Of a DNA stretch of 28,154 bases, positions 14,601 through 23,400 are shown in pieces. Where the stretch lies: NCBI GenBank assembly GCA_029259535.1, contig JAPHEF010000027.1, positions 1 through 28,154 of the forward strand. Reading direction: 5' to 3'. The notes under the pieces were generated by a model. The model saw only the letters and a program-made list of their open reading frames with translations, was not told where the DNA came from and made no database searches. The translations under genes were made by a program, and so were the position numbers. The first letter of the stretch is position 1, and each line of letters starts with the position of its first letter. Origin of the DNA: Alkanophaga liquidiphilum. GTDB taxonomy: Archaea; Halobacteriota; Syntropharchaeia; Alkanophagales; B39-G2.

Positions 14601-16349
14601 GTGGCTCCCCCCTCGCTGCACGACGAGGACCTCCGCACGACGATAAGAAAATACGCTCTCCAGAACGCCGTCAGGCATAGGAAGCCACCAAGGACCGATG
14701 CTGTCGTTAAGAAGCTGATAGGCGAGCATCCTGAGTTTAAAACTGGAATCAGAGACCTTATGCCAGTCATCAAGAAGGTCGTAATGGAGGTCAGCAAACT
14801 CGACGTGAAGCGTTGCGAAGAAGAGTTAAAGCGGCTGGCGCCAGAGCTTCTTGCTGAGCTTGCGGAGGCTGGCGAGCGTAGGGAAGAAATATTGCCCCCG
14901 TTGCCGGACGCCGACCGTGGCGTAGTGATGAGGTTCGCTCCGAACCCGAACGGACCGCCGACACTCGGCAGCGCTAGGGGCATAATCGTGAACTCCGAAT
15001 ACGCCCGCCGCTACAAAGGGCGTTTTATTTTAAGGTTCGACGACACCGACCCCGTGCTGAAGCGTCCACTGCTCGAGGCTTACGACTGGTATTTAGAGGA
15101 CTGCGAGTGGCTCGATGCGAGACCTGACGAGGTCGTGATTGCGTCGGAACGCCTTAAAATCTACTACGAGCATGCAAAACGCCTTATCGAGCTTGGCGGC
15201 GCCTACGTGTGCTTCTGCGGGAGAGCGGAGTTTAAAAAACTCAAAGATGCTTCCCGTGAGTGCCCCCACCGTAATGCAGATGTGGAGGAGAACTTAGAGC
15301 GTTGGAAGCGGATGCTTGACGGAAAATACGAGCCTGGGGATGCGGTATTGCGTGTGAAGACGGACATGCGGCACAAAGACCCTGCGTTGCGGGACTGGGT
15401 GGCGTTCCGGATTTTGAAGGCGACGCACCCCCGCCCGAGCGTCGCCGATAAATACTGCGTCTGGCCAACCCTCGATTTCGAGTCCGCTATTGAAGACCAT
15501 ATCCTCGGCGTCACGCACATCATCCGAGGAAAAGATTTGATGGACTCTGAAGGACGGCAGAGATTCCTTTACAAGCACTTCGGCTGGGAATACCCCATCA
15601 CGATTCTGTGGGGGCGCCTGAAAATCCACGAGTTCGGCAAACTCAGCACGTCAGAACTGAGACGACGCATCGAGAGCGGTGAGTTCGACGGTTGGGATGA
15701 CCCGAGAGTCCCGACGATAAGAGCGTTACGTAGAAGAGGCTTCGAACCCGAAGCGATACGCCGCTTTTTCCTCAACCTCGGCGTCACCGAGAACGACGTG
15801 GCTATCAGCTTGAAGAACCTTTATGCCGAAAACCGCAAGTTAATCGACGAGAAGGCTAATAGATACTTTTTCGTCACCTCGCCGCAGGAGCTTCATCTCG
15901 TGAAAAACGGTGAGGAGTTCCAAGGCGTGGCGAGGGCATTATTGCACCCCAACAGGAGGGACTTCCGTGAGATTGAAGTTCGCCGCTCGGTGTTCATCAA
16001 CGGCGACGACGCCCGCACGCTGAGAGTCGGCGGCGCCCTCCGCTTAAAATACCTGTGTGACGTGGAAATCGTGAGCGAGGAGCCTTTGACCGCAAGAGTC
16101 GTCAGTGACGCCGAAGCGATAGCTGCCGGGGCTGATGACAAGAAGAAGCCCGTCATCCAGTGGGTTCCTGCTGAAAACTACATCCATGTGGTCGTCAAGA
16201 GACCTGAGGTCGAAAAGCCGGAGGAGCTCGGCATCGGTGAGCCCCTCATAAAGCAAGAAGTGGGGGACGTCGTGCAATTTGAAAGATACGGATTCGTGAG
16301 GGTCGATTCCGTCGAGGGGCAGACCGTAATCGCATACTTCACGCATTAG
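14601..16349 (+). CDS. gltX: Glutamate-tRNA ligase, archaeal type
   Basis: A 582-aa class I synthetase charging tRNA-Glu. An N-terminal extension of about 108 residues precedes the catalytic domain, as in archaeal/eukaryotic GluRS. The HIGH-equivalent motif is RFAPNPNGPPTLGSARG, where TLGS (about 121-124) replaces HIGH. KMSKS is replaced by FGKLSTS. IRFDDTDP-like LRFDDTDP binds substrate, and a beta-barrel anticodon domain ends the protein (VGDVVQFERYGFVRVDS). I recall the TLGS form from Archaeoglobus-type enzymes, so it appears lineage-typical rather than damaged. GTG 14601 is preceded by TTAGGTGA. Confidence 0.94.
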   Translation: MAPPSLHDEDLRTTIRKYALQNAVRHRKPPRTDAVVKKLIGEHPEFKTGIRDLMPVIKKVVMEVSKLDVKRCEEELKRLAPELLAELAEAGERREEILPPLPDADRGVVMRFAPNPNGPPTLGSARGIIVNSEYARRYKGRFILRFDDTDPVLKRPLLEAYDWYLEDCEWLDARPDEVVIASERLKIYYEHAKRLIELGGAYVCFCGRAEFKKLKDASRECPHRNADVEENLERWKRMLDGKYEPGDAVLRVKTDMRHKDPALRDWVAFRILKATHPRPSVADKYCVWPTLDFESAIEDHILGVTHIIRGKDLMDSEGRQRFLYKHFGWEYPITILWGRLKIHEFGKLSTSELRRRIESGEFDGWDDPRVPTIRALRRRGFEPEAIRRFFLNLGVTENDVAISLKNLYAENRKLIDEKANRYFFVTSPQELHLVKNGEEFQGVARALLHPNRRDFREIEVRRSVFINGDDARTLRVGGALRLKYLCDVEIVSEEPLTARVVSDAEAIAAGADDKKKPVIQWVPAENYIHVVVKRPEVEKPEELGIGEPLIKQEVGDVVQFERYGFVRVDSVEGQTVIAYFTH

Positions 16350-16395
16350 TCTCCACAAAAGCTCAAATGTTTGCGTGCCTATGCAGCACTAAGGC

Positions 16396-17052
16396 TCAGC
16401 GTGAGAAGAACAAGGAACATATCTTCTCGACATATTTCGGTCGTGCGAAGATTGTGACGGTGTCGCCGACCCTCAGGACGGTGTCGCCTTTGGGGATGAT
16501 GAGCTCGCCGTTACGTTGCACCGCAACTACGACGGCATCCTTTAATTTCAGCTCAGAAAGGCTCTTTCCCGCGGCTATTGAATTCTCCTCAACGACGAGT
16601 TCGAAGCCCTCAGCCTGCCCATCCCCGATGCTCACGAGGAAGTCCTTGACCTTCGGGCGGCGTGACGCAAAATACAGTTGCTTTGCGACGAGCATGTCCG
16701 GATTTTCAAAGACAGTAACGCCTGCATCCCTGAACATCTTCAGGTGCTCCTCCTTGTTCACGACGGAAACTATGCCTTTTATGCCGAACTCCTTAGCCTT
16801 GAGGGTTATCATGAGGTTTGTGGCGTCGTCCGAGGTCGTTGTGATCAGGGCGTCAGCACGGCTCGCCCCCGCTTCCTCAAGTGTCGTCCCGACGGTCGCA
16901 TCGCCCACTATTGTGATGACGTCATACTCCATTGCTACCTCCCGGCACCGCCGCTCGTCCTTGTCTATCACCACGACGTCATTCTTGTCCTGCACCGCTA
17001 CCCGCACTAAGTTCCTGCCTATGCCTCCCAGCCCCACTATTATTATATGCAT
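16396..17052 (-). CDS. trkA: TrkA-family potassium uptake regulator (RCK-N plus RCK-C)
   Basis: A 218-aa cytoplasmic protein. RCK-N (1 to about 130) is a Rossmann domain with IIIVGLGGIGRNLV (GxGxxG, 7-12) and an acidic residue after the second strand in VVVIDKDE, the mark of NAD(H) binding. RCK-C (about 135-215) ends in GDTVLRVGDTVTIFARP. Such proteins gate TrkH/KtrB-type potassium channels in response to nucleotides. No channel gene is visible in the window. AAAGG lies directly before ATG 17052. Last gene of the minus-strand run from 19537; convergent with gltX. Confidence 0.92.
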   Translation of the reverse strand: MHIIIVGLGGIGRNLVRVAVQDKNDVVVIDKDERRCREVAMEYDVITIVGDATVGTTLEEAGASRADALITTTSDDATNLMITLKAKEFGIKGIVSVVNKEEHLKMFRDAGVTVFENPDMLVAKQLYFASRRPKVKDFLVSIGDGQAEGFELVVEENSIAAGKSLSELKLKDAVVVAVQRNGELIIPKGDTVLRVGDTVTIFARPKYVEKICSLFFSR

Positions 17053-17139
17053 CCTTTATGCACCGTCAGGGCAACCCCTTTTTATCTTTTTCTGTTTTAT
17101 GAACCTTACGCCGTCATTTCCTGTCCACGCCGCTCGCCG

Positions 17140-18000
17140 TCACACGCAAATGCTCATCCTCAAGGTATTCCTGAGCGCCGGTCCGAGCCCAAGCACGAAT
17201 GCCGCCGCCAGAACGACGCTCTGCAGCTTTCTATCCTCAAGGAACGGTAAAAAATACAGAAGAGCTGCTACCACGAGCACTTTCAGCGGGAACATCAACA
17301 CCACGGCTTCGACAGAAAAGCTATAGAGCGCGCTCTCGAGGACGTGTTTACTGCTGTATCCCAAGAATTTTATTCCCACGTATGAGGAAGAGGCGTCTAG
17401 GAGATGCGAGAAGATGACGTAACTGCCGGCGCCCGCCAGAAATTCGAAACGCAGCGCCCTCGCCGCCGCCCACGTTAAGATGTGCGCGACGGCTGCCAGC
17501 AGAAATACGAGGAGCGGCGCCCAGAGGCACACGCACTGGCTGCGTCCACCGCCAAAGCTTAAAAAGAAAACGAGTGTGCTGACGCAAATCACCACGCCGA
17601 CAACCCCAAATCTTTTTTCCACCGCTCGCATCCGCTCCTCGACGGACAGCTGCCCCTCTGCTTTTGCCGCCGTCGTGACGACGCACGCCGCAAGCACGAG
17701 CAGTGTCACCGCCAGCAGTTCCAGCCAAATCAGCGGAGATACGAGGAAGTAACGGTGCGGCGCCGGCACGAGCTCGGCGTCTTCGGCAACTCTGAGGAAG
17801 ACGCCTGTCAGCACGTAGGGCGTCAGACTCAAGAGAAAACGCTCGTCCGCCTCAATCCCCCACTTCTTAAACAGCTTATAAACGAGGAACGCAACGAGCA
17901 GCAGTAACGCTGCCCACGTCGCGGTGTTCACGACGTTGTAGCCTGTGTCGTAAATTATGGGCGCCACGTAGTAACGCCAGAAAAATTCCTTGACCGCCAT
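17140..18000 (-). CDS. DUF63-family integral membrane protein
   Basis: A 286-aa protein with about seven or eight hydrophobic segments. The sequence pattern YNVVNTATWA near the N-terminus, DERFLLSLTPYVLTGVFLRVAED (about 52-74) and FSHLLDASSSYVGI (about 195-208) matches the archaeal DUF63 family, whose function is unknown. It starts 23 bases after the glycosyltransferase gene stops and is probably co-transcribed with it. It has no visible catalytic motif apart from conserved acidic residues at membrane borders. Confidence 0.82.
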   Translation of the reverse strand: MAVKEFFWRYYVAPIIYDTGYNVVNTATWAALLLLVAFLVYKLFKKWGIEADERFLLSLTPYVLTGVFLRVAEDAELVPAPHRYFLVSPLIWLELLAVTLLVLAACVVTTAAKAEGQLSVEERMRAVEKRFGVVGVVICVSTLVFFLSFGGGRSQCVCLWAPLLVFLLAAVAHILTWAAARALRFEFLAGAGSYVIFSHLLDASSSYVGIKFLGYSSKHVLESALYSFSVEAVVLMFPLKVLVVAALLYFLPFLEDRKLQSVVLAAAFVLGLGPALRNTLRMSICV

Positions 18001-18023
18001 TTCTTAACGCCCTCTACTCAAAC

Positions 18024-18773
18024 TTAGGCATTAAGCTCCCGCCACAGCCGCAGTATGCAAAAAAGCATGTTCTTAGCGTCCTTCAAAGTCTCAACTTTAC
18101 TCCTTTTGGACTCACGCCAGCGCACTGGGAACTCCTTCACCTTTAAGCCTCGTCTCTGCGCCCGCACGAGGATTTCAGTGTCCCAAAACCAATGCTCATC
18201 CTTTACCTCCCCCAAAATCTTCGTCAAAGAACTTTTTTTAAAGGCTTTGAAGCCGCACTGGTGGTCCCGCAGCTCAGAACGCAAGAGCACCCGCACCAAA
18301 AAGTTGAAAGTCACGCTCATCAGCTTACGCTTCCGCGTGCGGGCGGCGTTGCTCTCAGGCAGGAGTCTTGAGCCGGTGGCGACGTCGTAGCCTTCGAGTC
18401 TTACCGAGTTTATTAACTCCTCCAAATGCTTGAGGTCGGTGGCGAGGTCGACGTCGAGATAGACAAGAGTTTCGCCACTTGCAAGCTTGAAAGCCCGCTT
18501 AAGGGCGCCGCCGCGCCCCAGTCGAAAATCGCTATGCAGGAGCCGCACGAAATCCTTCTCCTCTGCTATTCTCCTCGCAATTTCGTAAGTGCTGTCGGTG
18601 CTCCCGTCCTCTGCTATTATTATCTCAAAACTCACACCCAGCTCCCTAAGTCCTTTTTCTACGGCGTCCACCGCTCTCTCCAGCATGTCAGCCTCGTTGT
18701 ATGCGGGGAGCACCACCGAAACCTCGTATGCTCCTACATCTCGCCGTTCCTCCTCGACCCCTGCCCCCATCAT
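18024..18773 (-). CDS. Family 2 glycosyltransferase, dolichyl-phosphate sugar synthase type
   Basis: A 249-aa GT-A fold enzyme without membrane segments. VSVVLPAYNEADML (about 18-31) and IIAEDGSTDST (about 51-61) are the nucleotide-sugar site, LVYLDVDLATDL (about 102-113) the DxD-like metal site, and DHQCGFKAFKK (about 170-180) is characteristic of dolichyl-phosphate mannose/glucose synthases. The RAQRRGLKVKEFPVRWRE segment is also typical. It probably transfers a hexose from a nucleotide sugar to a polyprenyl phosphate for protein or surface glycosylation. ATG 18773 overlaps the stop of the isomerase gene (ATGA), indicating coupled translation. Confidence 0.88.
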   Translation of the reverse strand: MMGAGVEEERRDVGAYEVSVVLPAYNEADMLERAVDAVEKGLRELGVSFEIIIAEDGSTDSTYEIARRIAEEKDFVRLLHSDFRLGRGGALKRAFKLASGETLVYLDVDLATDLKHLEELINSVRLEGYDVATGSRLLPESNAARTRKRKLMSVTFNFLVRVLLRSELRDHQCGFKAFKKSSLTKILGEVKDEHWFWDTEILVRAQRRGLKVKEFPVRWRESKRSKVETLKDAKNMLFCILRLWRELNA

Positions 18774-19537
18774 TCAAGTTTCCCTCTCAAAAACTCTAAG
18801 CTCTTTATGCCGTCCTCTAAGCTGTTAACCTCAACCACCACACAGCCGTTATAGCCCGTGAGCGAGCGGAACACGTTATCCCAGTCTATGCTCCCGTCGC
18901 CGAGCGCGAGATGGTCGTCGTCGTCGCCGTGATTGTCGTTAGCATGCATGTGTATTATTTTCTCCCCCAGCCGCAAGAAGCCTTCGAGTGTCTTCGTGGT
19001 GTTTGCATGTCCGGTGTCAAGGCAGATGCCGACATTATCCTCGCCGACCGCTTCGAGCATCGCCGCAAGCTCTTCGGGACGCTGTCCAAGCAGCGGGATG
19101 ATGCGTCCCATATTCTCAACAGCTACTGAAAGCCCATGCTCCTTTGCACACTCACTTATCCTTTTTATCGCCGTAACTGCCTTCTTCCTACTCTTCTCAG
19201 GCGTTTTGAAAGCCACTGGCGATATGATACCCGGATGGATGACGCAAACTTCCTCGATGAACTCGTAAGCTCGTTCGATGCTCTCCGCTATCTGCCTGAT
19301 GCTCTCCTCCCAGATGCGCTTGTTCAGACTCGCAATGTTCAAGTCGGAAAACGGGGCGTGGAGCGAGAGCTTGAGGTTCGTGGTCTCATGAAGCTCTCTC
19401 ACCTCATTCATTATCAGCGAGACGCTCTGCGGACCCTCATCTATGATTTCCCAGCCTGCGAAGCCGAGGTCTTCGAGCTCGAACATCCACCGCCTCGGGT
19501 CGTCCTGCATGTCTATCGAAGAGAAGCTTACTTTCAT
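18770..19537 (-). CDS. Sugar phosphate isomerase/epimerase-like TIM-barrel protein
   Basis: A TIM-barrel protein of the xylose isomerase-like/AP endonuclease 2 superfamily, 255 residues from ATG 19537. The TTG 19549 start would lie before the ribosome site GGGTGAT (19541-19547), so ATG 19537 is preferred. Metal-binding residues appear at expected places: LHAPF, CVIHPG, VAVENMG, CLDTGHAN, HMHANDNHGDDDDHLALGDGSIDW and VVEVN. Exact substrate unknown; endonuclease IV is a possible alternative, but the overall pattern favours sugar isomerase. Translationally coupled to the glycosyltransferase downstream. Confidence 0.85.
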   Translation of the reverse strand: MKVSFSSIDMQDDPRRWMFELEDLGFAGWEIIDEGPQSVSLIMNEVRELHETTNLKLSLHAPFSDLNIASLNKRIWEESIRQIAESIERAYEFIEEVCVIHPGIISPVAFKTPEKSRKKAVTAIKRISECAKEHGLSVAVENMGRIIPLLGQRPEELAAMLEAVGEDNVGICLDTGHANTTKTLEGFLRLGEKIIHMHANDNHGDDDDHLALGDGSIDWDNVFRSLTGYNGCVVVEVNSLEDGIKSLEFLRGKLE

Positions 19538-19612
19538 TGCATCACCCAATGATTAACTAAAGCTTCCGGCGTTGTTTAGCCTTGTGGCATGCATCAGCGA
19601 AATATAGAAAAG

Positions 19613-19686
19613 TGGGGCCGGTAGGATTTGAACCCACGCCCAAGGGATCTGGAGTCCCCCGCTCTTCCTGGCTGAGCTACGGCCCC
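19613..19686 (-). tRNA. tRNA-Trp (CCA anticodon)
   Basis: A complete 74-nt cloverleaf: acceptor GGGGCCG/CGGCCCC, D arm GCTC/GAGC, anticodon stem GGGGA/TCCCT with loop CTCCAGA (anticodon CCA), T arm GTGGG TTCAAAT CCTAC, discriminator A. The 3' CCA is not encoded. There is no intron at the anticodon, although archaeal tRNA-Trp often has one. Confidence 0.95.
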
Positions 19687-19710
19687 TCACCTCTACGTTA
19701 CTTATGCAAG

Positions 19711-19719
19711 ATATAAAAC
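19711..19719 (-). promoter_or_regulatory. TATA box of tRNA-Trp
   Basis: GTTTTATAT on the minus strand, 25 bases before the tRNA 5' end, the standard archaeal distance. Confidence 0.6.
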
Positions 19720-19866
19720 TTCCCATAATTACGCCACGCAGTATCGCCAGGACGAAGCTTCGTTCTCGCATCACCAAGTGGCTTTTTATCCATTACACTA
19801 ATGGGCAAAACTCTTAAAATAAGGAAAAACATGAACACTTGTGGAGGTGAAGGGGCGCTGTGCAAA

Positions 19867-20223
19867 ATGCGCCTGCGAGCTATGGAGACACGTTTGATCG
19901 TCATATCTCCGGACTCGAAAGTAACGCCGGTTCAAGTGGTAAACAGAATACTTGGCATGGAGCTTGCAAATATAACGGTTAAAGAGACGTGCTACGGCGT
20001 GCTCGTGGAGGGCGAGCCCGGGACCTTGGAAGCGATTGTAGAAGAGGTGCGGAAGCTCGACCCGCATGGTATTTTCACGAAGGTGCGTGGCTTCCCCATC
20101 GGCGACGTGCGTATCTGCCGGGCGACGAGGCGTGGCGGACCTCGCCCCGGCTTCCACCAGCTCGAACTTGAGCACTCCTTACTGCCCTACGTGAGGCGGG
20201 CATTAGATAGGCTGAAGGAGTGA
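19867..20223 (+). CDS. Methanogenesis marker protein 6-like protein
   Basis: The frame is open from 19801, but a clear ribosome site GGAGGTGA lies inside it at 19843-19850, so the start is downstream: ATG 19867 or ATG 19882 (METRLIVISP); a CTG at 19858 is at the best spacing. The core TRLIVISPDSKVTP, ITVKETCYGVLVEG, KVRGFPIGDVRICRA and PRPGFHQLELE matches my memory of methanogenesis marker protein 6 (DUF2102), a family restricted to MCR-carrying archaea, with unknown exact function. The assignment agrees with atwA elsewhere in the window. The protein is about 113-119 residues, soluble, with an alpha/beta look. Confidence 0.75.
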   Translation: MRLRAMETRLIVISPDSKVTPVQVVNRILGMELANITVKETCYGVLVEGEPGTLEAIVEEVRKLDPHGIFTKVRGFPIGDVRICRATRRGGPRPGFHQLELEHSLLPYVRRALDRLKE

Positions 20224-20315
20224 CCTTTGGTATCTGCTGCCCGTTGCCAAGGGGCGCACCCACCGGTATATAGTTACCTCGCCGTAGAACGCTCTTGGAG
20301 ATTATAAAAGACCAC

Positions 20316-20342
20316 TTCCCTTAATTTTCCTTAAGGCGGGAA
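20316..20342 (+). promoter_or_regulatory. Hairpin in the carB upstream region
   Basis: TTCCC TTAA (20316-20324) pairs with TTAA and GGGAA (20331-20342, GGC bulge) around a 6-nt loop. A TATA-like ATTATAAAAG (20301-20310) lies before it and a second, TTTTTATAG (20388-20396), after it. If the first promoter is used the hairpin is in or near the leader; if the second, it is upstream DNA only. Confidence 0.35.
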
Positions 20343-20387
20343 ATCTGCAGCAATAAACTTCTTAAAGCGAGGCGTTTCTTAGCGATG

Positions 20388-20396
20388 TTTTTATAG
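20388..20396 (+). promoter_or_regulatory. Proximal TATA box of carB
   Basis: TTTTTATAG, 30-38 nt before GTG 20426; transcription would begin within a few bases of the start codon. GAGGAGG at 20418-20424 is too close to the GTG (one base) to act as a normal ribosome site. Confidence 0.5.
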
Positions 20397-20425
20397 ATGA
20401 GGAGGGAAGTAAGAAACGAGGAGGC

Positions 20426-23400
20426 GTGCCGAAGGACGAAACCGTAGAGAAAGTGCTAATCATAGGCTCAGGACCGATTCAGATAGGACAAGCTGCCGAG
20501 TTCGATTACTCGGGCTCGCAGGCGTGTCGCTCGTTACGGGAAGAGGGCGTGAAGGTAGTCTTAGTGAACTCGAATCCGGCGACGATAATGACAGACCCGG
20601 ACATGGCGGACGCCGTTTACATCGAGCCGCTTTCTCCGTGGGTCGTGGCGAGAATCATAGGAGAGGAAACCCCGGACGGCGTCATCGCAGGTCTCGGCGG
20701 GCAGACCGCCCTTAATATAACAGCGGAGCTTGCGGAAATGGGCATCCTCGAAAAATACGGCGTCCGCGTTCTTGGAACGCCGCTCGAGGCAATCTACAAC
20801 GCCGAAGACAGGGAGCGTTTCAAGGGGCTCATGGAAAGTATCGGGGAGCCGGTGCCGAGGAGCCAAGCAGTGAATTCGGTCGAGGAGGCGGAAGAGGTGG
20901 CAGCGGAGCTTGGCTTCCCGTTGATAATAAGACCGGCATACACGCTTGGCGGGACGGGCGGTGGCGTCGCTCACAATATTGAGGAGCTGCGGGCAATCGT
21001 GCATCGTGGCCTTCTGGCGTCGAGAATCCATCAAGTGCTCGTGGAGGAAAGCGTTCTAGGCTGGAAAGAGTTTGAGTATGAAGTGATGCGGGACCGTAAA
21101 GGCACATGTATCACGGTTTGCAACATGGAAAACTTCGACCCGATGGGCATTCACACCGGCGAGTCCATCGTGGTGACGCCGTCGCAGACGCTCTCTGACG
21201 AGGACCATCAAATGCTGCGTTCCGCCGCCATCAAGATTATAGATGCGTTAAAGGTTGAGGGAGGCTGTAACATACAGTTTGCGTTCCTTGACGGGCGTTA
21301 CTACGTGATCGAGGTGAATCCCCGTGTTTCGAGGTCGTCGGCGCTGGCGTCGAAGGCGACGGGCTACCCGATTGCGAGGGTTGCCGCTAAGATTGCAATT
21401 GGGCTGACGCTCGACGAGATTCCGAACAAGGTCACTGGGAAGACGCCGGCGAGCTTCGAGCCAACGATCGACTACGTCGTCGTGAAGATTCCGAGGTGGC
21501 CGTTCGACAAGTTCAAAGATGCCGACCGCACGCTCACGACGTTTATGAAGAGCACCGGTGAGGTTATGGCAATCGGCAGAACTTTTGAAGAGGCGTTGCA
21601 GAAGGCAATCCGCTCGCTCGACATAAACAAAGACTTAGGTTACGGGAACTGGAGCGACGGCGAAATAAGGCATCTGTTAAAGAACCCAACGGACGAACGC
21701 ATCTTTGTGATTTACAAGGCGCTGCAGCGTGGCTTCTCTGTCGAGGAGATTTCAGGACTTACGAATATAGACCCATTCTTCATCGAGAAGATGAAGAACA
21801 TCGTGGAGATGGAAAAGCTCCTCAAAAAGGACTTGGAGGGCAATTTGCGGAGAGCGAAGCGGCTCGGCTTCGGCGACGAGCGGATTGCGAGAATCACAGG
21901 GCGGCGTCGCGAGGAGATAAGCGACCTCCGCCGCAGAAAGGGCATCATCGCCACGTTCAAGATGGTTGACACGTGCGCCGCGGAGTTTGAAGCACAAACA
22001 CCCTACTACTATTCTACCTATGAAACACAGTGCGAACTAAAAACTTCAAACCGCAAAAAAGTCCTGATAATCGGCTCAGGACCGATAAGAATAGGGCAGG
22101 GCATTGAGTTCGACTACTGCACGGTGCATGCCGTCCTTGCATTGAAGGAGGAGGGCATCGAGGCGCACATCATAAACAACAACCCTGAAACCGTCTCGAC
22201 GGACTTTGATACCTCGGACAAGCTCTTCTTCGAGCCAATTACGCTTGAAGAAGTGATTAACATCATCGAAAAGGAAAAATACGATGGCGTGCTCGTGCAG
22301 TTTGGCGGGCAAACCGCCATAAACTTGGCGTTGCCGTTAGAGCGTGAGCTTAAGCGTTTGCGGCTGCCAACGAAGATTTTAGGGACGCCGCCGGGGATGA
22401 TAGACATGGCGGAGGACCGCAGAAAGTTCAGCGAGTTTCTGCGCCGCCTGAACATTCCGCAACCGGAAAGCGGGTATGCAACGTCGTTAGAAGAGGCGGT
22501 GCGTGAGGCTGCAAAAATCGGGTATCCGGTGCTCGTCCGCCCGTCATACGTGCTCGGCGGCAGAGCCATGGAAATCGTGCATGATGAGGCGGAGCTTTGC
22601 AAGTATATTGAAGAGGCGGTTCAGGTCTCGAACGAGCGTCCTGTCCTCATAGATAAGTTTTTGGAGGGCGCCACCGAGATAGACGTGGATGCGGTTTGCG
22701 ACGGCGACGACGTTCTCATCGGGGCGGTTATGGAGCACATAGAAGAGGCGGGCGTCCACTCCGGCGACTCCGCCTGCGTCATCCCGCCGCAATCCCTCAA
22801 CGAGCAAACCTTAAAGACCATAAAAGACTACACGAGGAGAATAGCGCTTGCTCTTAACACCGTTGGCTTACTGAATATCCAGATGGCGTTTAAAGACGGT
22901 GTCGTTTACGTCCTCGAGGTCAATCCACGAGCTTCAAGGACAGTCCCCTACGTCTCAAAAGCCACGGGCATTCCACTGGCGAAGCTCGCCGCAAAGGTTA
23001 TGGTAGGGCGTAAGCTGAGAGAGCTGAGGTTTGAAGAAGTAAGCGAGCGGGAAATGAAGCATGTTTGCATAAAAGAGGTGGTGCTGCCGTTCTCGAAGTT
23101 CAGCGGCAGCGACACGCTCCTCGGACCGGAGATGAAAAGTACGGGCGAGGTCATGGGCGTGGACGCCGACTTCGGGCGTGCGTATTTCAAAGCGGAGCTC
23201 GCCGCTGAGAATCCACTCCCGCTCGACGGCACGGTCTTCATCTCAGTATGCGACAGGGATAAGCCTGAGATTGTGGAAGTCGCTAAGAAGTTTCAGGCTG
23301 CCGGGCTTTCGATACTCGCGACTCGGGGAACCGCAAAGTTTTTGGAGAGATGCGGAATAAAAGCGACGCCGCTGAAGAAAATCCAGGAGGGCAGCCCGAA

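Noticed and set aside
16367..17326. Plus-strand 319-codon open frame
   Set aside because: It lies antisense to trkA and the end of the DUF63 gene, both with strong family motifs; its Ser/Thr/Phe-rich content is typical of antisense translation.
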